Part shown: one piece after another, positions 36,195 to 44,691 of the stretch
How the letters are laid out: each line of letters starts with the position of its first letter
How positions within the stretch are numbered: the first letter of the stretch is position 1
Origin: an uncultured Clostridia bacterium
Lineage (GTDB): Bacteria; Bacillota; Clostridia; Saccharofermentanales; Saccharofermentanaceae
Direction of reading: 5' to 3'
Assembly: GCA_946407705.1 (NCBI GenBank)
Contig: CAMJPC010000002.1
Location: forward strand, 62,001-126,000
DNA length: 64,000 bases
Made by a program: the position numbers and the translations under genes
Notes under the pieces: generated by a model
The model's input: only the letters and a program-made list of their open reading frames with translations
Database searches by the model: none
What the model was told of the DNA's origin: nothing

Positions 36195-38270
36195 TTACTT
36201 TTTAACCTTAACCTTCCTGCCAGAATTGGATTTTTTGAATATCTTTTTGTACTTTCTGACCTTTGACTTCTTAACCTTTACGGTCTTGATCCTCGATCCC
36301 TTAAGAGATCTCTTGACGCCTGCTTTTGTAAGCTTTGTCGTCTTCTTTATGTAGATGGTCTTAAGACTCTTATCTCCATAGAATGCATACGGACTGATCT
36401 TCCTGAGGATCGCCGAACCGATCGAGAAAGCCCTGAGCCTCGGACATCCTCCGAACGCCATCTGGCCTATCGTGACAAGCCTTGCGCCGCCCGATACCTT
36501 AACAAGCTGAGTGCATCCGTAGAATGCCTTCGTGTCGATGACCGCGACGTAAGCGCCGATGCTGACCGATCTTATGGTCGTATCGCCAAAGAATGCCTGT
36601 TCGCAGATCCTGTTGACTTTATAGTAACTGCCGTTGATCTCGACCACGTTCGGAATGGCGACATATTCGGAAGGAACCGCAATGCCAGTGACAGAAACGA
36701 TGCCCGCACCGTCGGTATTCGAATTCACCACCTTGTATTCAACATCGTTTACGGTTACCTGATCACCGATGCTCGGCGAACCGATCTTCTTGAAGAAAGC
36801 TTTTATCGTAACATTAGCAGCAGGCATGGTGAACTTGTTGCCTTCCAGCTTTGTTCCGTTCACGGTGATGAGATCGACCTCATAGCCTTCGTCAGGCTGT
36901 GGCGTTATGGTGATCTCTTCACCCTCATAAGCCTTGTCCTTGGAAAGTGTTACCTTGCCGTGCGACTGTTCTGCAACGGTAATGTTCCTTATGCAATGGA
37001 AGCTCTTGTCCGTCGTATCGATATAACTGAAGATCGTGGAACTGCCTCTGACATACCAGATTATCCTGTTTCCTTTGAGTACCGGCTGACAGTCGGAAAG
37101 AGAACCCGCGGCTGATTTAACACCGCCCTGGATATTTCCGTTGCCGTCGATAAATGCGTAGTAAAGCGTGCTGCTCCTGCTCCATATGACGGCAAAGCTC
37201 GAAGAGCTTACCTTGACGATATAGGGATTACTGTAGCTTCCTTTGCTTGCCGCATCGGATGTCAGCCACTTTGTTGTCTTGCTTCCCGAAGATTTGTTGA
37301 CCGAGGTGACAAAGATGTTCTTGTTCTTAGACGATGAACTGCCCTGAACGATGCTGCTTCCCACGATCAGATACGATGAATCGGAGACCTCCAGTCCGCC
37401 GAGCGTAGCGCCGGTATAGTTGTTTCCGGTCGCGCCATTTATGGCAAATGCCTCATAGTACGTAACGCCTTTGGTCAAAAGCTTTCCCGTGGTCAGATCC
37501 GTCTTGTAATACCATACGCCCATGGCTCTCGGATAAGCATCACCGTGATCGGCACCGATAATGTGATTGCTGTCGATCTTTACATACTGATTGAATGAAT
37601 GGCTGCTGTATCCCACGCTCGCGTTCATGACGATGTGATAGGAATCGAGGATCGTCATCGACTGTGTGTTGACGAGGATCGTGACATTTGCCTGATGGTG
37701 TAATCCGTCACTGCCCGCATACATCGTATGGCACGTCCTTATTACCAGGTAATCTCCGGACGAGGCTATGCTGGCAGCACCGGCATCGAAAGGCTGATAG
37801 GTATTGCAGTCTTTTAATCCGCACGAACCCTTTCGGTTCCATAACTTATCGTATTTTGTCAGACGGTAGCACTCAACGCTTGCGGACTCACCGGTATTAT
37901 TCTGACCGGTAAGGATGTAGTATCCTGTAGCATCAGAATAGAACGCACCGAAGCGGGCAAGCTCGATGGCGATCTTCTTGGTGCCGGTCAGATTATAGTT
38001 TTTGTCAAAGTATTCAACGGTATAACCGTTAGTTCCCGAGACCACAGAGAAAGTCATGTATCCGCCGTCATCGAGAGGAACGATATAAGACTTGTCAGGG
38101 ATGCTCCAGTTGCCGCTGTAATTTCTTCCGTCAGTCACGGTCTGTTTTACGGGATCAGCCAGAACATCCGCCTGCCGGTATGCGCCAACCGAAGTAAATG
38201 AGACCGCACATGCGATCAGACCAACTGCTGCCAGTCTGATGCTTCTTTTTATGTAACTGAAGTCAAGCAT
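36195..38270 (-). CDS. Secreted BspA-like LRR protein with beta-propeller-like N-terminus and InlB-B-repeat-like module
   Basis: Signal peptide; VTLSKDKAYEGEEITITPQPDEGYEVDLITVNGT; LRR_5-type repeats; Lys-rich C-terminus. Confidence 0.78.
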   Translation of the reverse strand: MLDFSYIKRSIRLAAVGLIACAVSFTSVGAYRQADVLADPVKQTVTDGRNYSGNWSIPDKSYIVPLDDGGYMTFSVVSGTNGYTVEYFDKNYNLTGTKKIAIELARFGAFYSDATGYYILTGQNNTGESASVECYRLTKYDKLWNRKGSCGLKDCNTYQPFDAGAASIASSGDYLVIRTCHTMYAGSDGLHHQANVTILVNTQSMTILDSYHIVMNASVGYSSHSFNQYVKIDSNHIIGADHGDAYPRAMGVWYYKTDLTTGKLLTKGVTYYEAFAINGATGNNYTGATLGGLEVSDSSYLIVGSSIVQGSSSSKNKNIFVTSVNKSSGSKTTKWLTSDAASKGSYSNPYIVKVSSSSFAVIWSRSSTLYYAFIDGNGNIQGGVKSAAGSLSDCQPVLKGNRIIWYVRGSSTIFSYIDTTDKSFHCIRNITVAEQSHGKVTLSKDKAYEGEEITITPQPDEGYEVDLITVNGTKLEGNKFTMPAANVTIKAFFKKIGSPSIGDQVTVNDVEYKVVNSNTDGAGIVSVTGIAVPSEYVAIPNVVEINGSYYKVNRICEQAFFGDTTIRSVSIGAYVAVIDTKAFYGCTQLVKVSGGARLVTIGQMAFGGCPRLRAFSIGSAILRKISPYAFYGDKSLKTIYIKKTTKLTKAGVKRSLKGSRIKTVKVKKSKVRKYKKIFKKSNSGRKVKVKK

Positions 38271-38282
38271 ATATTCCTCCGA

Positions 38283-40454
38283 TCACTTCTTAACCTTGAC
38301 TTTTCTTCCGCAGTTTTTCTTGGTGAAGTATTTCTTATACTTTTTGACCTTGGCCTTCTTAACTTTGACGGTCTTGACCTTAGATCCCTTGAGAGACTTC
38401 TTTACACCTGCTTTTGTAAGCTTCGTCGTCTTCTGGATGTAGATGGTCTTGAGACTCTTATCACCATAGAAAGCATACGGACTTATCTTCTTCAGAACAG
38501 GCGAACCGATCGAGAATACCTTTAATCTCGGACAGCCTCCAAATGCCGTCTGGCCTATCGTTACGACCTTTGCTCCGCCCGAAACTTTTACAAGATACGA
38601 GCATCCGTAAAACGCCTTGGCATCAATGACCACAACATTCGCTCCGATCACGACCGTCTTCACCGTTGTGTCTTTCATGAACGCCTGCGCCGCGATCCTG
38701 TTGACCGTATAGGTGCATTCGTTGATGACAACAGTATTTGGTATGATCACATTTTCGGTCTGGTTGGCAACGCCGGAGACCGCTACGGTTCCATAGCCGT
38801 CGGTATCGGAATTCATTACCGTATAAACCAGATCATCAACGGTTACCGTATCGCCGATGCTCGGAGCCCCCTCCTTCTTGAAAAAGACTTTTACATCGGC
38901 AAAGTCATTGGGCATCTTGAATCCGGTACCCTCGATCTTTGTTCCGTTAACCGTTATGAGATCAAGTTCGTATCCGTCATCAGGTTTGACGTTGACCGTG
39001 ATGTCGGTTCCCGGAGAAGCCTTGAGCCTTGATAACGTTGCCGTTCCGTGTTTTGAACAGGTCACATCCGTTTCAAACAGACCCTTGGAACTGAAACTCT
39101 TATCAGAAACATTGATGCTGTATAAAAACGTGCGGTATTCAAAGTCATCCCATCTCCATTGATACATGTTGTTAATTTCATCACCGAACCAGATTATCCT
39201 GTTCCCTGACAATACGGGCTGGCATTTTGTGATGAACCCGGATCCGGACAAAATGGATCCCTGGAGATTTCCGTTACCATCGATGAATGCATAGTAGACC
39301 GTATTCTCTATGCCGGTCTTACTCCAGATGACACAAAAGCTGTTGTCGTTAACTTTGACTATGTAGGGATTGTAATAACCCGATGTCCTCGTTGCATTCG
39401 TTGTAAGCCATGTCGTCTTGCATTCACCGGAAGACTTGTTAACCGTGCTGACAAATATGTTCCTTCCACACGCGGTATCATCATAGTCCTCATCGATATC
39501 GGAACTGAAATTGTTCTGATCGGCACTGTTTCCGACAATGATGTATGAGGTACTTGAGACCTCCAATCCGCCGAGGCAGGCGCCTGTATAATTCCTGTCG
39601 TTCTCATAGGAACCGCCAAATTCTAACGGATAATAATAATCATGTTTTGCATTGAAGTTTTTATATGTAGTAATGTCTCCCTGATAGCTTACGATCTGCA
39701 TGGCCCTCGGGAAGCAGTCTCCCTGGTCGGCAGCTATAAGACGGTTGCCGTCGATCTTTACATATGAGTTGAAGCAGTGCCCACAGGTCTGACCTTCGTA
39801 CGCAATCGGTTTCATCGTTGATGTATCAGCCAGAAACGTTGCGTTTGACTGGTGATTCAGACCGTCAGTGGACTTATACATTTGGCGGGACACCCTGATG
39901 ACCATGCGGTCTCCGTAAGACACCATGTCGGCCGCGCCAAAAATAAACGGGCCAATCGTATTACAATTATAGAATCCGCACGAACCGAGCCTTTTCCAAT
40001 CCTTGTCGTATTTCGTCAAGCGGAAACACTCAACATCGGCTGACTCTTTTGGGTTTTCCTGACCGGTAAAAACATAGTAGTAATTTGAATCCGCGTAAAA
40101 GCATCCGAAATACGGGAGTTCCTCATCAATTTCCTTGATACTGACAAGGTTAAACGATGAATCGTAGTATTCAACGATATAAGGTTCTTCACTGTTATAC
40201 CATTCCCTTATCTTGAAGGTCATGTATCCGCCGTCATCGAGCCTGACTATGCCGGACGTTGTTGGAGCGACAGCATACCAATCATCAAAATAGGAATGTT
40301 TATCGATATCAGGCTGACTGACAGATGCTCCTGATACGTTTTCATAAGTAAAGCTCGAGACTGCCGTGAACGCGATCGTGCACGCGAACATGCCCGCTGC
40401 GGCAAGTTTCAGACCTCTTTTTGCCAAACCGAAACTAAGCACAAACCCCTCCAA
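38283..40454 (-). CDS. Paralogue of 36195-38270
   Basis: Same order of modules; near-identical LRR and Lys-rich C-terminal block (KTIYIQKTTKLTKAGVKKSLKGSKVKTVKVKKAKVKKYKKYF). Confidence 0.78.
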   Translation of the reverse strand: MEGFVLSFGLAKRGLKLAAAGMFACTIAFTAVSSFTYENVSGASVSQPDIDKHSYFDDWYAVAPTTSGIVRLDDGGYMTFKIREWYNSEEPYIVEYYDSSFNLVSIKEIDEELPYFGCFYADSNYYYVFTGQENPKESADVECFRLTKYDKDWKRLGSCGFYNCNTIGPFIFGAADMVSYGDRMVIRVSRQMYKSTDGLNHQSNATFLADTSTMKPIAYEGQTCGHCFNSYVKIDGNRLIAADQGDCFPRAMQIVSYQGDITTYKNFNAKHDYYYPLEFGGSYENDRNYTGACLGGLEVSSTSYIIVGNSADQNNFSSDIDEDYDDTACGRNIFVSTVNKSSGECKTTWLTTNATRTSGYYNPYIVKVNDNSFCVIWSKTGIENTVYYAFIDGNGNLQGSILSGSGFITKCQPVLSGNRIIWFGDEINNMYQWRWDDFEYRTFLYSINVSDKSFSSKGLFETDVTCSKHGTATLSRLKASPGTDITVNVKPDDGYELDLITVNGTKIEGTGFKMPNDFADVKVFFKKEGAPSIGDTVTVDDLVYTVMNSDTDGYGTVAVSGVANQTENVIIPNTVVINECTYTVNRIAAQAFMKDTTVKTVVIGANVVVIDAKAFYGCSYLVKVSGGAKVVTIGQTAFGGCPRLKVFSIGSPVLKKISPYAFYGDKSLKTIYIQKTTKLTKAGVKKSLKGSKVKTVKVKKAKVKKYKKYFTKKNCGRKVKVKK

Positions 40455-40469
40455 ATAACCCGCTTTTTG

Positions 40470-41405
40470 TTATTTCTTTACGCTTACTTTCTTACCAGAG
40501 TTAGACTTCTTGAAGATCTTCTTGTAAGCCTTAACGCTTGCTTTCCTTACTCTTACGCGCTTGATCCTTGAACCCTTGAGAGACTTTTCGACGCCGTCTT
40601 TTGTTAACTTTGAAGTCTTTCTGATGTTTAAGACCTTGAGACTCTTGTCCTGATTGAATGCGTAATGACCGATCTTGCTCAGAACGGTTGAATTGATCGA
40701 AAACATCTTGAGCTTGGTGCAGTAAGCAAAAGCGCTTGCGCCGATCGTCTCCAATCCTGCTCCGCCTGAGACTCTCACAAGAGACTTGCATCTGTAGAAG
40801 GCGAAGTTCTCGATCGTTGTTACGCTATTAGGGATGTTGATGCTCCTGAGCTTTGCGCAATCCATGAAAGCGCCCCAGCCTATCGTTTTAACGCCTTCTG
40901 AAATGACGACGCTTACGAGCGTGGATCCGTTAAAAGCATTCTTGCCGATCTCTTTTACGGTTCCGGGAATGACAACCCTGATGCCGCCTGAAAAGCCGCT
41001 GTCTTCAAAAGCGCCTTCACCGATCTCGGTCACGCCTTCAGGAATGTTAACTGTCTTGAGATTCTTGAATGCGGCAAACGCATGATTGCCGATGGTTGTC
41101 ACGCCGCTTGAGATTACGACTTCCGTGATGTCATCCCTGTAGGAATTCCACGGGTTGCTGTAATGGTAAACATATTCCTCGTTTCCGGACCTTGTGATGG
41201 TGTCTTCGATCTCCTCGAAGTTATCCATCGTTCCCGATCCAAGACCCGTATAGGTAATGACAAGTTTATCTCCTGCGCATTCCCACTTCAGTCCGTCACC
41301 GCAGGTGCCTTTGTTGGCAGCGGCAGAGAGTATCCCGGCAGGATACAGACTGATGCAGAAGCACATCGAAAGCAATACTACAAAACCCCTCAACGTATTA
41401 CGCAT
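40470..41405 (-). CDS. Secreted BspA-like LRR protein (shorter)
   Basis: Repeats VTTIGNHAFAAFKNLKTVNIPEGVTEIGEGAFEDS..., same Lys-rich C-terminus; ATG 41405 follows GGAGG. Confidence 0.82.
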   Translation of the reverse strand: MRNTLRGFVVLLSMCFCISLYPAGILSAAANKGTCGDGLKWECAGDKLVITYTGLGSGTMDNFEEIEDTITRSGNEEYVYHYSNPWNSYRDDITEVVISSGVTTIGNHAFAAFKNLKTVNIPEGVTEIGEGAFEDSGFSGGIRVVIPGTVKEIGKNAFNGSTLVSVVISEGVKTIGWGAFMDCAKLRSINIPNSVTTIENFAFYRCKSLVRVSGGAGLETIGASAFAYCTKLKMFSINSTVLSKIGHYAFNQDKSLKVLNIRKTSKLTKDGVEKSLKGSRIKRVRVRKASVKAYKKIFKKSNSGKKVSVKK

Positions 41406-41515
41406 AACAACCTCCAAGCTGAACTGGTTAGACCATCTCGCATTTTGATTGTATTGCTCTTATTACTTCTTTTTTTGTTTTTGACCTATTCTTAATCAAC
41501 TTGTAACCGCTATGC

Positions 41516-41545
41516 AAAAAACCTCCGGAAATTCCGGAGGTTTTA
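41516..41545 (-). terminator. Terminator after small ORF
   Basis: AAACCTCCGGAATTTCCGGAGGTTTTTT on the minus strand. Confidence 0.8.
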
Positions 41546-41591
41546 GTGGTTTCAGTTTTAGATTTTGATCGACCGGTCTGAGACTTCTCTG

Positions 41592-41738
41592 TCAGATTCT
41601 TATCTCCTCGAGCATCGTCTCAAAATCGACCTTGTCGAGTTCTACTTCCTCGGTAAGGGAAACAACTATAGCGCGTGTACCGCCTGTGGAGCCCTGCTCA
41701 CTTTCATGGTTATTGTAAGAATTCGTGATCTCTTCCAT
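41592..41738 (-). CDS. 48-aa small protein of unknown function
   Basis: MEEITNSYNNHESEQGSTGGTRAIVVSLTEEVELDKVDFETMLEEIRI; SD-like GGGGTGATG upstream, own terminator downstream; below the ORF-track size cutoff. Confidence 0.6.
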   Translation of the reverse strand: MEEITNSYNNHESEQGSTGGTRAIVVSLTEEVELDKVDFETMLEEIRI

Positions 41739-41850
41739 AACTCATCACCCCTGTGGCGTTTTCAGTATTCTACTACTAAAAATCTGAAATTCTTGAATTG
41801 TTTCAGAAAAATAATATTACTGTTTGATTACAAGATTACTTTTTCGTGAC

Positions 41851-41886
41851 AAAAAAGGCTGTCCCGAACCGGTCGGAACAGCCCCT
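41851..41886 (-). terminator. Terminator after serine hydrolase
   Basis: GGGGCTGTTCCGACCGGTTCGGGACAGCCTTTTTTG. Confidence 0.75.
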
Positions 41887-41906
41887 TCTTCAAGGTTTTA
41901 TCAGGT

Positions 41907-43667
41907 TCAATGCCAGAGGTTCAGATATATGACGAAGACCACATTCAGCACGGCGAAAAGGATTGCGGCGATGTTATAGATCTTTCGTATGACAGAAGAA
42001 TCCTTCTTTGGTGTCTTAATGAACTTAACGATTGAGAAGACCGTCAGCACGGCAAGCACGAGCGCCAGAACGCCGCACGCCGGGAACGCCCACGTGTATG
42101 TGGGATATGGGAACCACATCGTAACGAGCGTCATTATGATTAGTCCCATGAGACCGAGAATCAGTATGATAAGTGACATAAAACCGGTCTCTTTGCCCAG
42201 GACTATCTTCTTTGTGCTCTTCTTTACCTTGCGGACTATCGCCCTGATCCCCTTTAATATCAGGCTTATGAACGCGAACACGAGCGAGACCGCCCAGCCG
42301 TAGATAAGTACGCACTCGAAGATGGCATGAGCCGGTGAAGCAAGATAGTAGTCGCCATACATTTCCTCGATCTTCGGAATGCCGTCCTTCTCGTTATATG
42401 TCCAGTACCATTCCTTAAACGAATCCTTGGAGAGGTAGCTTGCGCCCATTATCTGAAAGTGTCCCTTGAGCACGGACCTTGCCGGATGATAGAATCCGTC
42501 CTTGACCTTGGATTCGGCAGAAGGATCCTCCCAAACATTTTTCCCGTAGATATGTTCGAACATCTTGATATTGAAGTTCTGTTCCCCCGCCTGGTTCGTC
42601 ATGACAACGCATCCTATCTTAGTCTTCAGGTCGAAAGTGATGTAAGACGAGCATGCCTGAGTGTTTCCGCCGTGACCGTAGACCGATTCACCGTACGGCA
42701 GCGCCCAGAATCCGTGTGCGTTTTTCGCGATCTTCGAATCGGCATAATAAGAAGTCGCGGACATCATGACGTCAAATGTCTCCTGCTTTTCGAACAGCGG
42801 GAACTTGTCCTTTACAAAGCACGAACCGTATTTTATGTAGTCCTTGAGCGTCGATACGCAGGCACCCGCAGGATACATGGAAATGTAGTAGAAAGCATTG
42901 CCGGCAGGTACGGTGCCCTGATAGCAGACGAGCTTGTCGCGCCTTTCTCTGACGGACGGATTATCCATGAGATCCGGGGCAAGTGCGGAATCATTCATTC
43001 CCAAAGGCTCGAAAATATGCTTATGAACATAATCAGCAAAGCTCTGTCCCGATATGCGCTCAACGATGTACGCCGCAAGTGAGACGCCCCAGTTGGAGTA
43101 AGCCGTGATCGTGTCAGGTTCAAATACCTGCTCGGGCTGATCGAGTGTAAGCGCCTCCTCAAGCGTATGGAACTTGCTGCCGACCCGAAGGAACATGTCA
43201 GTGTAGTATTCCTGGAAGCCTGCCCTGTGGTTCATCAGGTCGATCATGCGGACAGGCTTGTCGTATCTCAGATTCTTAAGGAACCCCTCAGGAAGGTACT
43301 CTCTGACATCCTTTTCGAGATCGATCTTTCCATGCTCCCAGAGCTGCATGACACTTACCCAGACCATCGTCTTCGTGGTCGAGCCCCAGTCGATTACCGT
43401 GTTCTCATCGACCTTGATGCCTTCAGCGATGTTGGAATAACCGTAGTAGCCTTCATAGACCGTGCCGTTCTTGTCGAATACTCCGACCATCAAGCCTGCT
43501 GCCGTATCCTTGTGATCCTCATAGAAGGCATTGATTATTTGCTCATGAGTACCCTCGTAGGTCTTCTCTTCTTCCTTCTTTTCAGGTGCAGTTGAACACG
43601 AGGCAAGAAGTGACAGTGACATCATCAGCGTGAATATCAGCACCGCGGTTTTTCTGAAGATCTCCAT
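41907..43667 (-). CDS. Beta-lactamase/PBP4-type serine hydrolase lipoprotein with C-terminal TM bundle
   Basis: LLASC lipobox; STTK, YSNWG, HGGN motifs; about four C-terminal TMs. Confidence 0.88.
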   Translation of the reverse strand: MEIFRKTAVLIFTLMMSLSLLASCSTAPEKKEEEKTYEGTHEQIINAFYEDHKDTAAGLMVGVFDKNGTVYEGYYGYSNIAEGIKVDENTVIDWGSTTKTMVWVSVMQLWEHGKIDLEKDVREYLPEGFLKNLRYDKPVRMIDLMNHRAGFQEYYTDMFLRVGSKFHTLEEALTLDQPEQVFEPDTITAYSNWGVSLAAYIVERISGQSFADYVHKHIFEPLGMNDSALAPDLMDNPSVRERRDKLVCYQGTVPAGNAFYYISMYPAGACVSTLKDYIKYGSCFVKDKFPLFEKQETFDVMMSATSYYADSKIAKNAHGFWALPYGESVYGHGGNTQACSSYITFDLKTKIGCVVMTNQAGEQNFNIKMFEHIYGKNVWEDPSAESKVKDGFYHPARSVLKGHFQIMGASYLSKDSFKEWYWTYNEKDGIPKIEEMYGDYYLASPAHAIFECVLIYGWAVSLVFAFISLILKGIRAIVRKVKKSTKKIVLGKETGFMSLIILILGLMGLIIMTLVTMWFPYPTYTWAFPACGVLALVLAVLTVFSIVKFIKTPKKDSSVIRKIYNIAAILFAVLNVVFVIYLNLWH

Positions 43668-43748
43668 ATAAAACTCCCTTTTTCCAATTAAGATAACTTG
43701 AATATAATATCACTATTGTTATTTTACTTTGTGAATCCGGAGGATCCG

Positions 43749-44465
43749 ATGAGAGGAATAGTATTCGACATCGATGATACGCTCTACTGCAGACAGACCA
43801 TGCTGATCAAGGCAGCTGAGACCGTACTTGGCGTAAAGATTCCCGACTGGCAGGAGTTCATGCGCATCTACTACGAGAAGAGCGACGTCAACATGCAGAT
43901 GCTCGAATCAGGTGAAGTCTCCACCCACGACATAAACGGCTGGCGCTACAACGAGACTTTCCGCATACTCGGTCTCCCTTACAAGCAGGAGTACGGCGGA
44001 AAAGCAGCTGACACTTACCTCGAACTTCAGACGCACATGGAAGTAAGTGATGACATGACCGGTGTCCTCGATAAGCTCTCACGCGATCCGTCAACAGTCA
44101 TCGGAATCCTCACTGCCGGCGAATCCAAGCACCAGTGGAACAAAGTGGACATGCTCGGCTTAGACCGATGGTTCGACCGCGAAAACATAGTCGTCTCCGG
44201 CGACACTCCGTACATGAAGCCCGACATAGAACTGTTCCACATGTTCGAAAAGAAATTCGGCCTTAATCCTGACGACCTCTGGATGATCGGCGACTCCTAT
44301 AAGCATGACATCAAAGGTGCACTCGATGCCGGCTGGCACGCACTGTGGATCAACCGGAGGTTCCTGGGTCCTCAAGAGATCACGCCTGACATCACGGTCA
44401 CTTCAGATGAAGAACTGACCGAAGCGCTGATCCGGACATTCTGCCGTACTGATTCCCTTTCCTGA
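43749..44465 (+). CDS. HAD superfamily hydrolase
   Basis: GIVFDIDDTLYCRQTML...ILTAGESKHQWNKV...MIGDSYKHDIKGALDAGWHALWINR; ATG 43749 preceded by GGAGG. Confidence 0.88.
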   Translation: MRGIVFDIDDTLYCRQTMLIKAAETVLGVKIPDWQEFMRIYYEKSDVNMQMLESGEVSTHDINGWRYNETFRILGLPYKQEYGGKAADTYLELQTHMEVSDDMTGVLDKLSRDPSTVIGILTAGESKHQWNKVDMLGLDRWFDRENIVVSGDTPYMKPDIELFHMFEKKFGLNPDDLWMIGDSYKHDIKGALDAGWHALWINRRFLGPQEITPDITVTSDEELTEALIRTFCRTDSLS

Positions 44466-44475
44466 ATATCAATTC

Positions 44476-44582
44476 CCTGAAAAGTGTCCTAAATCGGCCA
44501 AATCAGAACACTTTTTAGGACACTTTGGGCATTTTTGCTCTATTTTTTGCTCAAAAACACTTCTTTCAGAACACTTTTCAGG
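44476..44582. repeat. Nested inverted/direct repeat block in convergent intergenic region
   Basis: AAAGTGTCCTAAA (44481-44493) / TTTAGGACACTTT (44514-44526), perfect 13 bp; CCTGAAAAGTGTCCT (44476-44490) / AGAACACTTTTCAGG (44568-44582), 14/15; TCAGAACACTTTT occurs twice. Confidence 0.8.
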
Positions 44583-44639
44583 TACAAGCTCATCTGCCTC
44601 AAAGAATCCTCTTCTTCAGTGATCCATCCGCCAACCAAT

Positions 44640-44672
44640 AAAAAAGGAACTGCTCGAGGCAGTTCCTTTTTA
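44640..44672. terminator. Bidirectional terminator
   Basis: AAAAAGGAACTGCTCGAGGCAGTTCCTTTTT. Confidence 0.8.
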
Positions 44673-44691
44673 ATCCAATACAGATAACTTA

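Noticed and set aside
41592-41738. RiPP or bacteriocin precursor interpretation of the 48-aa ORF
   Set aside because: No Cys/aromatic-rich core, no double-Gly leader, no adjacent maturase or exporter.
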